Origin: Actinomycetota bacterium
Lineage (GTDB): Bacteria; Actinomycetota; Thermoleophilia; Gaiellales; Gaiellaceae
Assembly (NCBI GenBank): GCA_013821525.1
Contig: JACDGR010000237.1
Coordinates: forward strand, 1-5,652
Direction: 5' to 3'
DNA length: 5,652 bases
Shown here: piece by piece, positions 5,622-5,652 of the stretch
Position numbering within the stretch: position 1 is the first letter of the stretch
Layout of the letters: every line of letters begins with the position of its first letter
Made by a program: the position numbers and the translations under genes
The notes under the pieces: generated by a model
What the model saw: the letters and a program-made list of their open reading frames with translations, nothing else
Told to the model about the DNA's origin: nothing
Database searches by the model: none

Positions 5622-5652
5622 CGCTGCATTCGCAGGCGACGTCGACGGAAGA

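Overview
The window is very GC-rich, strongly biased to G/C in third codon positions, and packed with genes that overlap or sit a few bases apart. Protein styles (a short-type glutamine-dependent NAD+ synthetase, an acetyl-CoA-synthetase-like acyl-CoA ligase, an actinobacterial-looking SDR, CopD-like and Nudix proteins) fit a high-GC actinobacterium. The class Thermoleophilia is my best guess, by impression only. There is no rRNA, tRNA, CRISPR array or transposase gene.

Layout. (1) 1-1851, plus strand: the 3' part of an AMP-forming acyl-CoA synthetase, cut by the left edge, overlaps by 8 nt a complete short-chain dehydrogenase/reductase. They look co-transcribed, probably for making and oxidising or reducing an acyl-CoA or related carbonyl substrate. 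(2) 1868-2527, minus strand: a thioesterase-like (probable double hotdog) protein, convergent with the SDR. (3) 2539-4459, plus strand: a 78-aa two-helix membrane protein runs 29 nt into the start of nadE (NAD+ synthetase, nitrilase domain plus synthetase domain, both active sites intact). The minus-strand thioesterase and the small membrane gene start only 11 nt apart inside a short quasi-palindrome. Each strand there has a TA-rich hexamer 6 nt before its ATG, which suggests divergent leaderless transcription. (4) 4456-4673: a structured intergenic region between convergent genes, holding a 171-nt foldback with perfect 16-bp ends, then a separate perfect 15-bp hairpin. (5) 4687-5652, minus strand: a Nudix hydrolase whose start may lie off the right edge, coupled by a 4-nt GTGA overlap to a four-helix CopD/DUF4149-like membrane protein.

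The coding content is mostly housekeeping or ordinary metabolism. The part least explained by known families is the foldback at 4456-4626. It begins at the stop codon of nadE and could be a non-coding RNA, a convergent-gene terminator or a small non-autonomous mobile element of the TA-target type. The sequence alone does not decide between these.
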